In this document: one piece after another, positions 16,631-23,667 of the stretch
Layout: each line of letters begins with the position of its first letter
How positions within the stretch are numbered: position 1 is the stretch's first letter
Assembly (NCBI GenBank): GCA_035479375.1
Contig: DATIIT010000006.1
Location: 28,241-92,240, forward strand
Direction of reading: 5' to 3'
Origin: PMNU01 sp035479375
GTDB lineage: Bacteria > Patescibacteriota > Saccharimonadia > Saccharimonadales > UBA4665
DNA length: 64,000 nucleotides
Position numbers and translations under genes: made by a program
The notes under the pieces: generated by a model
The model's database searches: none
What the model was told of the DNA's origin: nothing
What the model saw: the letters and a program-made list of their open reading frames with translations, nothing else

Positions 16631-17071
16631 ATGCAAACCGAGCAAGACCTCGACCCGCTGCTGGCCAACCAGCAAAACCAACTCGACCTCATCTTTGGTG
16701 AGGGCGACTCCATAGACAGCAAGGCGCTGGCCATTTTGGGCGCCAACGTAGCGATCATCATTTTTGTGAACCAGACGGCGCACGGCCTGGCGCTGTGGGA
16801 GTATTTGGCGTTGTACGCGCCGTTTGGGCTCTCGCTGCTGCTCAACCTATTTTCTATCTGGCCGCGCAGGTATTTATACGCCGGCGTGGCCACCGACCGC
16901 CTCACCGACTACATCAACATGGACCGGGACGAGCTGTTGCTACAGCTTCTATCTACCACGCAGGCGGCCATTGAGCACAACTCGCGCCTCAACAACCTAC
17001 GGATGCGCGCCGCCCTGGTTTCCATTGGCATTACCGGCTTGGGTTTCTTGCTGTTACTTGGTATACTATAA
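16631..17071 (+). CDS. small multi-pass membrane protein, PycTM/SLATT-like topology
   Basis: A 146-residue protein. Residues 30-47 (KALAILGANVAIIIFV) and 56-77 form two membrane segments, an amphipathic cytoplasmic helix follows (about 90-118), and a third segment lies at 126-146. The pattern of a D-x-K-A start to the first helix, a Pro-Arg-Arg after the second, and an R-x-R before the last resembles the DUF5706/Pycsar-effector and SLATT membrane modules. No sensor or cyclase gene is adjacent, so a defence role is only a possibility. TATACC lies four bases before the ATG. Confidence 0.7.
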   Translation: MQTEQDLDPLLANQQNQLDLIFGEGDSIDSKALAILGANVAIIIFVNQTAHGLALWEYLALYAPFGLSLLLNLFSIWPRRYLYAGVATDRLTDYINMDRDELLLQLLSTTQAAIEHNSRLNNLRMRAALVSIGITGLGFLLLLGIL

Positions 17072-17075
17072 GTGT

Positions 17076-17180
17076 ATGAGCGGCAAGATTGTAAACCACC
17101 AAGCAAGCAAACCCAAAAAGCGGCTGCAACTGCCGCCGCCGGATTATGATGCTATGACCACCATTTGGAAGGGGCTGTAA
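17076..17180 (+). CDS. 34-residue basic peptide
   Basis: An open frame starting MSGKIVNHQASKPKKRLQ and ending PPDYDAMTTIWKGL. It is Lys/Arg-rich in the first half and carries a PPP-D-Y-D turn. A TATACT box ends eight bases before the ATG, and a good Rho-independent terminator brackets its stop codon, so the unit looks like a complete short transcript of its own. It starts five bases after the stop of the membrane protein gene. I know no family for it. Coding is supported by the signals at both ends, not by homology. Confidence 0.55.
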   Translation: MSGKIVNHQASKPKKRLQLPPPDYDAMTTIWKGL

Positions 17181-17193
17181 AGCTCCTTTTTTT
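17169..17193 (+). terminator. Rho-independent terminator with the stop codon in its loop
   Basis: GGGGCT, GTAA loop, AGCTCC (one G-U pair), then seven T. The loop contains the TAA stop of the 34-residue peptide, so a ribosome ending there would cover the hairpin. Confidence 0.75.
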
Positions 17194-17232
17194 ATGCCAG
17201 CGCGCAGCCGGCACTTAAGCGGCACGCGGGTG

Positions 17233-17682
17233 CTATCCGCCGAGTTCGTCCAGCTCGCGGATGCGGCGCTTAAACCGCGGCGCGCCGGCAAAAGGCGTGG
17301 CCAGCCAAGCCTCGGCTAGCTTCAGGGCTTCGTCGGTTTGCATGTAGCGCGCTGGCAGGCAGAGCACGTTGCAGTCGTCGTCGTTACGCGAGGCATGCAC
17401 CTCTTCCAGGTTCCAGGCGAGCGCGGCGCGGATGCCTTTGAAGCGGTTGGCGGCCATACAAATCCCCTGCCCGCTCCCACAAATGAGTATGCCGCGGGCG
17501 TCGCTATCGTCGCTGGCACGCATGGCGGCCACGGTTTTGGCGGCAAACTGCGGGTAATCGTCTTGGGGGTCGAGGTGGTCGTCGCCTTCATCAATAACCG
17601 CATAGCCGGCGCGCACCAAGCCCTCGGTGAGGGCGCGCTTCATCTCAAAACCGTTGTGGTCGGCGCCAATGTACACTTTCAT
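17233..17682 (-). CDS. rpiB: ribose-5-phosphate isomerase B
   Basis: Interconverts ribose 5-phosphate and ribulose 5-phosphate. The 149-residue protein begins KVYIGADHNGFEMK, the typical start with the substrate-binding Asp-His. It carries the CGSGQGICMAANRFKGIRAAL loop with the catalytic Cys, and later HASRNDDDCNVLCLPAR. Length and motifs are standard. With the epimerase-like protein and transketolase it completes the non-oxidative pentose phosphate steps except transaldolase, which is not seen here. A TATAGT box lies about nine bases upstream of the start. Confidence 0.96.
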   Translation of the reverse strand: MKVYIGADHNGFEMKRALTEGLVRAGYAVIDEGDDHLDPQDDYPQFAAKTVAAMRASDDSDARGILICGSGQGICMAANRFKGIRAALAWNLEEVHASRNDDDCNVLCLPARYMQTDEALKLAEAWLATPFAGAPRFKRRIRELDELGG

Positions 17683-17755
17683 TCCGCTTATACTATAGCG
17701 CCCGCAGCGGATTTTAGGAAGCGCGCCGCTGGAAGCGCCCTGGGCTAGGCGACCA

Positions 17756-18589
17756 TTATTTTTCGACTACGCGCGCCAAAACGTCGCGGACTTCGGCGCG
17801 GCCCAGGGCAATGACTTTGTTGACCTCTTTTAGGAAATAGTTCGCGGTTTTATAGGTTTCGTGGCGCTTGAGCTTGTCCAGCCCGGCGTGGTACTGCACG
17901 CCCAGCCAGTAGTCAAAAATTTGCAGGTGCGGCTCTGCCCAGGCCCAAGCGCGGACCGCGGCGCGGCCAATGATAATTGCCACATGGATGGCCTCGCGGC
18001 GCAGCAGCCGGGCAAAGACGGCGCCAACGCGGGCGCCCGTGCGCACGGCAAAAAGCACCGCTCTTTTAACCACCAATGACACCTTCCGCCAAACCCGGCC
18101 GCAAGCAGCAGCCGCGTGCGGATACCGGGCGTGCGCAAACCTGCCAGCGCGCCGGGTGCCAGCCCCTAAGGCGGCAGCCAACGCCCGCACCGCCAACCGC
18201 AACTTACCGGGCTTACGCAACGGCTTAATGACTACCACAACCTTAGGCTTGGGCGCTTTGGCGGCACGCAGGCGCTTGGCTTTTACCGGGGCGGGCACTG
18301 CGGGCGCCAATTCCATAGCCGGCGCCAGCCCATCTACTGGCCGGCGGCGGAACAAGGCCACAATCCCGCGGCGCAGGTTAGTGGCAAAAATCAACAGCAC
18401 TGCCAAGCCCAAAAGGCTGCCAAGTACCCAAAAAACTTGGTCTGGCTGCAGGGTTATATCCGTGCCCGGCACAGCGCCCACGGCAGCAAACAAAAACAGC
18501 GAGTTCAGCACCATGTCAGAACGCCCCAATTGCCAAACGACAATCAGCACACTAAACCAGAGAACTATTTTGAAATGTCGCGCTTGCAT
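17756..18589 (-). CDS. membrane protein with a very basic cytoplasmic tail
   Basis: A 277-residue protein with two membrane segments near residues 7-40 (the first may act as a signal) and 52-68, then RRGIVALFRRR. The remaining 200 residues are extremely rich in Ala, Arg and Lys, with APKPK-type linkers like those of nucleic-acid-binding tails. A few hydrophobic helices (HVAIIIGRAAVRAWAW) occur near 205-225. No family is recognised. A membrane-tethered nucleoid contact is conceivable but unproven. Composition alone could also reflect a spacer protein. Confidence 0.7.
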   Translation of the reverse strand: MQARHFKIVLWFSVLIVVWQLGRSDMVLNSLFLFAAVGAVPGTDITLQPDQVFWVLGSLLGLAVLLIFATNLRRGIVALFRRRPVDGLAPAMELAPAVPAPVKAKRLRAAKAPKPKVVVVIKPLRKPGKLRLAVRALAAALGAGTRRAGRFAHARYPHAAAACGRVWRKVSLVVKRAVLFAVRTGARVGAVFARLLRREAIHVAIIIGRAAVRAWAWAEPHLQIFDYWLGVQYHAGLDKLKRHETYKTANYFLKEVNKVIALGRAEVRDVLARVVEK

Positions 18590-18694
18590 ACCGGCCTGCC
18601 ACCTCTTTTGCCGTTATGATAACTCAGCTCGCCAAACTTTTCCAGTAGAATGTCAAAAATGTGTCCTAAAAGCGCTCGTGGTTGTGCGCGAGGG

Positions 18695-19720
18695 CTACTT
18701 CAGCAGCTTGCCGAGGTCGGCCACCTCTTCTACCAAGCGGTTGCTGTAGCCCCACTCGTTGTCGTACCAGGCGCAGACTTTCAGCAGGTTGCCGCCAACC
18801 ACTTGCGTCAATTTGAGGTCAACAATGGCCGAGTGACTGTTGCCGATAAAGTCGCTGCTCACCAACTCTTCTTCGGTGGCGTCGAGGATTCCCTGGTAAT
18901 ACGGGTTCTTGGCCGCTTCTTTGAAGGCCTCATTGACTTCTTCGGCGGTGACGTTGCGCTTGGTGAGGATCACGAAGTCGCTGATGGACACTACCGGCGT
19001 GGGCACGCGCATTTCCAGCGCGCCAAAGCGGTCTTTCAGAGCCGGCAGCGCCTTGGCCGCGGCGATGCTGGCGCCGGTGGTGGTGGGCACGATGTTCTCC
19101 GCGGCAGAACGGCCATCGCGCAGCGCCTTGCCGCCGGGCGCGTCCTGCAATTTTTGGCTGGCGGTGTAGCTGTGGATGGTGGTCATCATCATCTTTTCGA
19201 TGCCAAAGTGCGATTCAATGACCGCGGCCACCGGAGTAATGCAGTTGGTGGTGCAGCTGGCGTTACTGACCACTGGCGCGCCGGCTTTGAGGTCGTCCTC
19301 GTCCACGCCCAAGACCACGGTGGGGGCGCTGTCTGCGTTTTCGCCCTTGGCCGGGGCGCTAATGACCACTTTTTTGGCGCCGGCGGTGACGTGTGCCTTG
19401 GCTTTGTCCGGGTCTACGAAGAAGCCGGTGGACTCAATAACTACGTCGATTTCCAGGTCTTTCCAGGGGAGCGCGGCCGGGTCTTTTTCTGCCAACACCT
19501 TAATTTTCTTGCCGGCGACGATGAGGTTGGTGTCGTCGTAGCCCACCTCTTTATCGTAGGTGCCGTAATTGCTGTCGTGCTTGAGCAAGTAGGCGAGCGT
19601 TTTGGTGTCGGTGAGGTCGTTAATGGCCACCACTTCTAAATCTGAGCGGTCGAACGCAATTTTAAAGGCGTTGCGCCCGATGCGGCCAAAGCCGTTTATT
19701 GCTACCTTTGTCATCATCAC
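18695..19720 (-). CDS. gap: glyceraldehyde-3-phosphate dehydrogenase
   Basis: Oxidises and phosphorylates glyceraldehyde 3-phosphate to 1,3-bisphosphoglycerate with NAD(P). The 341-residue protein has the KVAINGFGRIGRN nucleotide fold at the start, the catalytic cysteine in SNASCTTNC, a HSYTASQ segment and the conserved ending WYDNEWGYSNRLVE. Three consecutive ATG codons (MMMTK) follow GGAGGG; the third is best spaced, so the true N terminus may be MTKVAIN. It faces away from the palindromic element upstream. Confidence 0.97.
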   Translation of the reverse strand: MMMTKVAINGFGRIGRNAFKIAFDRSDLEVVAINDLTDTKTLAYLLKHDSNYGTYDKEVGYDDTNLIVAGKKIKVLAEKDPAALPWKDLEIDVVIESTGFFVDPDKAKAHVTAGAKKVVISAPAKGENADSAPTVVLGVDEDDLKAGAPVVSNASCTTNCITPVAAVIESHFGIEKMMMTTIHSYTASQKLQDAPGGKALRDGRSAAENIVPTTTGASIAAAKALPALKDRFGALEMRVPTPVVSISDFVILTKRNVTAEEVNEAFKEAAKNPYYQGILDATEEELVSSDFIGNSHSAIVDLKLTQVVGGNLLKVCAWYDNEWGYSNRLVEEVADLGKLLK

Positions 19721-19782
19721 CCTCCGTTATTATGCGTTTTTTGGTTACCCATACTATACCATACCGCTTATGCAGAGGTGTA

Positions 19783-20066
19783 CTAGGCCTTGGTCTTCAC
19801 TGCGGCACAGAAAATAACTTCCCTTCTTCGGCCGGGACTTCGGCCTTATACGGGAAGTTATTTTCTGCACGCGGCCACCAGGGGTCAAGAAAAACCAGTG
19901 GGCTTAGTTTACCCAGGGCAAGCTAAGGGGGCATTAATTCCTTCCTTATCGTGGTGGCCGGGCACTTAAAATTATTTTCCGCATGAAGGCCGCCGTCCCG
20001 GCCTGAAGGAGGGAAATAATTTTATGTGCCGAAGTCACAGCGAAGATCTGGCCAGCAAGGGCCTAG
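19783..20066 (+). ncRNA. candidate structured RNA or palindromic element with a four-way junction
   Basis: This fills the one gene-free gap above 300 bases. Paired arms: an outer helix 19783-19792 with 20056-20066, continued by 19793-19798 with 20042-20047 and 19800-19802 with 20038-20040; hairpin A, 19808-19823 with 19852-19867 (16 perfect pairs) plus inner 19830-19834/19841-19845; a central arm 19872-19880 with 19952-19960 (9 perfect pairs) plus inner 19903-19907/19923-19927; hairpin B, 19961-19980 with 20011-20030 (one mismatch) plus inner 19988-19992/19999-20003. Two wobble pairs (19978-20013 and 19793-20047) are G-U only when read as plus-strand RNA. The 3' arm overlaps the end of the Nudix gene. 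I find none of the conserved blocks of tmRNA, RNase P RNA or SRP RNA. A mobile palindrome is the alternative. Confidence 0.55.
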
Positions 20067-20488
20067 GCATCCAGCAAATGCTGCTCTAACAGATAATTAA
20101 GCGCTTGCTTATGCCGCTCATGCACGCAACGCTCCAAAAACACCGGCACAGCCAGCCAGGTGTATTCGGTGTGCTCGTGGCTAATCTTTACTGCTGGGCG
20201 GCCTTTGACAAATGTACGGAAAAACAGCCAAGTAATGCTTCCCTTGGGGTTAGTGCCGGTGGCGCCGTAGACCAATTTGAGGTCGTCCAGCGCAAAGTCC
20301 AGCCCGGCCTCCTCTTGTGTCTCGCGCAGCGCGGCCTGGATTAAGTCCTCGCCCGGGTCAACATTGCCGCCGGGGAAATCCCACTCGCCCGGGCGGTTCA
20401 CGTCGTTGGGGTCGCGCTTGAGGGCCAGCATCTCGCCGGCGTCGTTCACCACCAGGACTTTGACGATAGCGAAGGGCTGCGCGCCCAT
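20063..20488 (-). CDS. Nudix hydrolase
   Basis: A 141-residue hydrolase of nucleoside-diphosphate derivatives. The Nudix box runs from GGNVDPGED to RETQEEAGL, with the full Gx5Ex7REUxEExGU pattern and all three metal-binding glutamates. Length fits the small MutT/ADP-ribose type, but the substrate is not decidable. Its ATG overlaps the stop of the pyrophosphatase gene by one base (TAATG), so the two are coupled, both dealing with pyrophosphate chemistry. Its last bases form part of the outer arm of the palindromic element. Confidence 0.9.
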   Translation of the reverse strand: MGAQPFAIVKVLVVNDAGEMLALKRDPNDVNRPGEWDFPGGNVDPGEDLIQAALRETQEEAGLDFALDDLKLVYGATGTNPKGSITWLFFRTFVKGRPAVKISHEHTEYTWLAVPVFLERCVHERHKQALNYLLEQHLLDA

Positions 20489-21024
20489 TATTTCTCCCGG
20501 TTGTTCCAGCGCTCTATGGACTCGGCGATGATCTGCTTAGCGGCCTCCACGTCGCCCCAGCCCTGCACAATGGTAGTGCCAGGCTTCTTGAGGTCTTTGT
20601 AGTGGTTAAAGTGGTATTCCACTTGCTGCTTCCAGCGCTCGCCGAGGTCGTCCACGGCTTTTATGCGGTCGCCGGTGTTGCGGTCGTCAGCCGGCACGCC
20701 CACAATTTTGTGGTCCATTTCGCCGTCGTCCTCAAAATTAAGCACGCCGATGATGCGCACTGGCAGGTGCACGCCGCTGGGGATAGGCTCGTCGCAAACA
20801 ACCAACACGTCCAACTCGTCGCCGTCATCATCCAGCGTTTGCGGGATAAAGCCGTAGTTTGCGGGCTTGGCAAAAATACTGGGTTCAACGCGGTCAATTT
20901 CGAATGTCGCTGTCTTGCGGCGGTATTCAATCTTTAGGATCGAGCCCTGCGGGATCTCCACCACGGTGTTCACTGTGCCGTTTTGCCAGTCGCCCACTGT
21001 TAATACTGCGTTAAAGTCTGCCAT
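20488..21024 (-). CDS. ppa: inorganic pyrophosphatase
   Basis: Hydrolyses pyrophosphate released by polymer synthesis. The 178-residue family I enzyme carries EIPQGSILKIEYRR near residue 24, YGFIPQT, the signature DGDELDVLV with its metal-binding aspartates, and later VPADDRN and a KDLKKPG segment. It is normal in length. GAGGAGAAAAAG precedes the ATG as ribosome site. It is upstream of and coupled to the Nudix gene. Confidence 0.97.
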   Translation of the reverse strand: MADFNAVLTVGDWQNGTVNTVVEIPQGSILKIEYRRKTATFEIDRVEPSIFAKPANYGFIPQTLDDDGDELDVLVVCDEPIPSGVHLPVRIIGVLNFEDDGEMDHKIVGVPADDRNTGDRIKAVDDLGERWKQQVEYHFNHYKDLKKPGTTIVQGWGDVEAAKQIIAESIERWNNREK

Positions 21025-21082
21025 CTTTTTCTCCTCGTCGGCTGTTAGTCACTTCCCGGATATTGTACTATAAGATGAAGGC

Positions 21083-21796
21083 ATGACGAAGATCATTGGG
21101 CATCGCGGCGCGGCTGGTTTGGCGCTTGAGAACAGCACGGAGAGTATCCGGGCGGCGCTGCGCTCGGACGTAGATGTGGTGGAGTTCGACGTCCACCGCA
21201 CCAAAGACAACAAACTGGTGGTGCTGCACGACAAAGACACCCGGCGCGTAGCCGCCCAAAACGTGGCCATCAACAGCGTGACGCTGGACGAGCTGCGCGG
21301 GCTCAAACTCAAAAACGGCGAGACGCTGCCCACGCTGGACGACGCGCTGAAAATCCTCGGCAGCAAACCCATTATTATTGACGTCAAGGATGAGGGCTCA
21401 GCCGGCGAGCTGGTGCAGACGCTGCTGCGCCATCCCAAGGCGCGCGTCAGCTTTGCGTCGTTTAAGCACAGTGAGCTGCGCGTTTTGCGCGACCGGCTGC
21501 CAGATGTGCCGGTGTACGTTTTGGAGCACCTGGCACCGTGGGACATCATCCACAGCGCGGTGAATTTGCGGGCGCGCGGCATTGGGCTCAATAAGTGGCT
21601 CATGAACCCGCTCACCTACTACCTAGCACAGCGCTACAACCTGGAACTGTATGTATACACGCTTAACAGCGGCTTTATGGGGCGGCTGTTTACGCGCTGG
21701 TACCCTAACGTGAATATCTGCACCGACCATCCAGAAAAATTTAGCGCGCTGCGCGAGGCGCCAGCCGTACCACCAGCGGCACGCAAAGCCGCATGA
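21083..21796 (+). CDS. glycerophosphodiester phosphodiesterase
   Basis: Splits glycerophosphodiesters to glycerol 3-phosphate and an alcohol. The 237-residue TIM-barrel protein begins with the active-site IIGHRGAAGLALENS block (His, Arg, Glu), followed by VEFDVHRTKDNKLVVLHD, which supplies the Glu-x-Asp metal ligands and the second catalytic His. There is no signal peptide, so it is a cytoplasmic or membrane-associated form. The gene ends in a four-base ATGA overlap with the flavin oxidoreductase. Confidence 0.93.
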   Translation: MTKIIGHRGAAGLALENSTESIRAALRSDVDVVEFDVHRTKDNKLVVLHDKDTRRVAAQNVAINSVTLDELRGLKLKNGETLPTLDDALKILGSKPIIIDVKDEGSAGELVQTLLRHPKARVSFASFKHSELRVLRDRLPDVPVYVLEHLAPWDIIHSAVNLRARGIGLNKWLMNPLTYYLAQRYNLELYVYTLNSGFMGRLFTRWYPNVNICTDHPEKFSALREAPAVPPAARKAA

Positions 21797-22491
21797 AAGC
21801 TGTTTTTGACCACGCCGAGCCAGTGGCCAACCGCCTGGTGACTTTTTGGTTCCGCCCGGAAAAGCCGGTGCGCTACGTGGCCGGCCAGTTCACCGAGCTC
21901 TATTTGCCGCACACAGCTGACGCACGTGGCGAGCGGCGCTGGTTTACCTTGTCTAGCTCGCCTACCGAGCCGCTGTTGGCCATCACCACCCGCTTTGCGG
22001 CGGACAATGAGCGGCACAGCAGCTTTAAGCGCGAGCTTGCCCGGCTGCAACCCGGTACTGAAGTTGTCCTGGCCGAGCCGATGGGCGATTTCGTGCTGCC
22101 CAAAGACACCTCCATACCCCTGTTATTTGTGGCGGCCGGCGCTGGGATTACCCCAGTGCGTAGCATGGCCAAATACCTGGCGGACAGCGGCGAGAAGCGG
22201 CACGCGCAGCTGTTGTACGCCGTCAGCCGCGCCGAAGACCTCGCCTTTGCGGATATTTTTGGCGCGGCCGGCATCCAGCTAACGCCGCTCGTAAAAACCC
22301 AGCCGGCGGCGCACGGCGGTGGCGCCCTCACCAGCAAGCGGATCCTCCAGCATATAGGGGGTGCTGCGCCATATGTGTACTTGTCTGGCCCGGAAATTAT
22401 GGTGGAAAGCCTTTTTAGGGAGTTGCGCGCCGTGGGTATCCCCGGCGAGCGGCTGGTAGTTGATTACTTCCACGGATACGGATCCGTGTAG
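21793..22491 (+). CDS. FAD/NAD(P)-binding oxidoreductase of the ferredoxin-reductase type
   Basis: A 232-residue single-unit flavoprotein. The FAD-binding barrel contains RWFTLSSSP (the RxYS/T motif) near residue 48, and the NAD(P) domain begins with FVAAGAGITPVRSM and ends with the YLSGPEIMVESL strand. No iron-sulfur domain is attached, so electrons would pass to a separate acceptor or to small molecules. It is cotranscribed with the phosphodiesterase through an ATGA overlap, although a metabolic link is not evident. Confidence 0.88.
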   Translation: MKAVFDHAEPVANRLVTFWFRPEKPVRYVAGQFTELYLPHTADARGERRWFTLSSSPTEPLLAITTRFAADNERHSSFKRELARLQPGTEVVLAEPMGDFVLPKDTSIPLLFVAAGAGITPVRSMAKYLADSGEKRHAQLLYAVSRAEDLAFADIFGAAGIQLTPLVKTQPAAHGGGALTSKRILQHIGGAAPYVYLSGPEIMVESLFRELRAVGIPGERLVVDYFHGYGSV

Positions 22492-22508
22492 CCGCCCCTG
22501 TAAAATAT

Positions 22509-22537
22509 TTGCATTTTTCTTTATAAAATGTTAGTAT
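22509..22537 (+). promoter_or_regulatory. promoter TTGCAT-N17-TAGTAT, leaderless
   Basis: -35 TTGCAT at 22509-22514, a 17-base spacer, -10 TAGTAT at 22532-22537, then six bases (TAGCTT) and the ATG at 22544. Confidence 0.6.
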
Positions 22538-22543
22538 TAGCTT

Positions 22544-23617
22544 ATGTCTTTCCCCTTAGGCGGCAACCTTCCGCCCGACCCATTCGCACAGGCGCCCAGC
22601 CCGGACGGCCTTTTTGTTGAGCTCGTTGGCGGCATGCCCGGCCCCGCCGCCGATTTTGCGGCCGCTGCGCACGGTGCGGCGGCCACCAATTTTGAGTACA
22701 CTATACCTGGCACTGGCGAACTGCATTTGTGCGCCCCCGACGGTACCCAAGTAGAGCTAACCGCGAGGGAGGTACACTCGTCGGGATTGGCAGGTGAGGT
22801 AGAGGTCGCCGCCCACCCCTCGCTGGCGCGGCTCGCCGGTGACGGCCTGGCACGCTTGTTTGCGGGCAAATTCCAGGGGGCAGCGACGGACTACACCGCC
22901 CGCATCACCAGCCCAGGCGGCCAAACCGTCACCCTCCAAGCACGAAGAAACCAGGGGCACATTGCCGCGGGTGTCTGGACTGACGTAGAAACGTCGGAAG
23001 GCCCAGCACCAGTAGAGGTAGCCGACCCCGCAGCCATAGAAGCAGCCCTCACTGCCGCCGCCGAAACAATCCGCAGCGGCACGCCTATTGACCCCCAGCT
23101 TATTATCGCCGAACGCCAGAAGGGCCCTTGCGAGCAAATTGTAGGCGCCGAAGCAGTTGAAGTGCAGGCGGCTGCCCTGCGCCTGCTAGGCAAAGACAGA
23201 CGCCCCGGCAAACCCCAGGCTAAGGGTTATCGTCGTTTTTACGAACCAGCCGAGCCCGACCCGGGCCTGGTATTGCCAGTGCGGGGCGTGGAGGTGGTCA
23301 AGCGGGTCAACGGCTGGCAGCCCACCATACCCGGCACCCAGGGCCGAATCGTCCAAACGCACACCCATTTTACCAAGGCGCCAGCCGGCGTGGCAGAACA
23401 ACATCCTGGTTCAGCGCTGGTAATGAGCACTTACAGCGTCTTTGGCCCGGACAGCAGCCTGGTTGGCGCCCGGGTAAGTTACTTCCTTACCCAGCCTGAA
23501 GATGGGCACGCGGGCACGCTTCTCGTGCCTGTTGCCCTCGATAAAGCCCAACGGAACAGAGTCCACGCCAACGTGGAAAGCCAGCTCCACCCCAATAAAA
23601 TGCGCCAGGTGCGCTAG
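22544..23617 (+). CDS. orphan 357-residue soluble protein
   Basis: No family is recognised. The protein is rich in Ala, Gly, Pro and Glu, has no signal or membrane segment, and divides into an N-terminal 150 residues of probable beta structure (alternating strands such as GELHLCAPDG and YTARITSPGG), a helical middle (about 160-225) and a C-terminal domain with QTHTHFTKAP and LVPVALDKAQ. The good promoter and clean open frame support a real gene. It stands alone between divergent and convergent neighbours, like the other orphans in the window. Confidence 0.7.
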   Translation: MSFPLGGNLPPDPFAQAPSPDGLFVELVGGMPGPAADFAAAAHGAAATNFEYTIPGTGELHLCAPDGTQVELTAREVHSSGLAGEVEVAAHPSLARLAGDGLARLFAGKFQGAATDYTARITSPGGQTVTLQARRNQGHIAAGVWTDVETSEGPAPVEVADPAAIEAALTAAAETIRSGTPIDPQLIIAERQKGPCEQIVGAEAVEVQAAALRLLGKDRRPGKPQAKGYRRFYEPAEPDPGLVLPVRGVEVVKRVNGWQPTIPGTQGRIVQTHTHFTKAPAGVAEQHPGSALVMSTYSVFGPDSSLVGARVSYFLTQPEDGHAGTLLVPVALDKAQRNRVHANVESQLHPNKMRQVR

Positions 23618-23667
23618 CCGCCAACTATTGCCCAAGCGGTTAGGCGGCACATAGCCCCAGCCCGCGA

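Noticed and set aside
19783..20066. The palindromic element as tmRNA, RNase P RNA, SRP RNA or 6S RNA
   Set aside because: I could not find the tmRNA 5' block or a tRNA-like end, the RNase P GAGGAAAGUCC core, the SRP GGAA-loop domain, or a single long hairpin with central bubble as in 6S. A four-arm layout fits none of them.
19783..20066. The palindromic element as an insertion sequence
   Set aside because: There is no transposase frame and no clear target-site duplication at the edges. A non-autonomous element remains possible, so I list it as a structured element instead.
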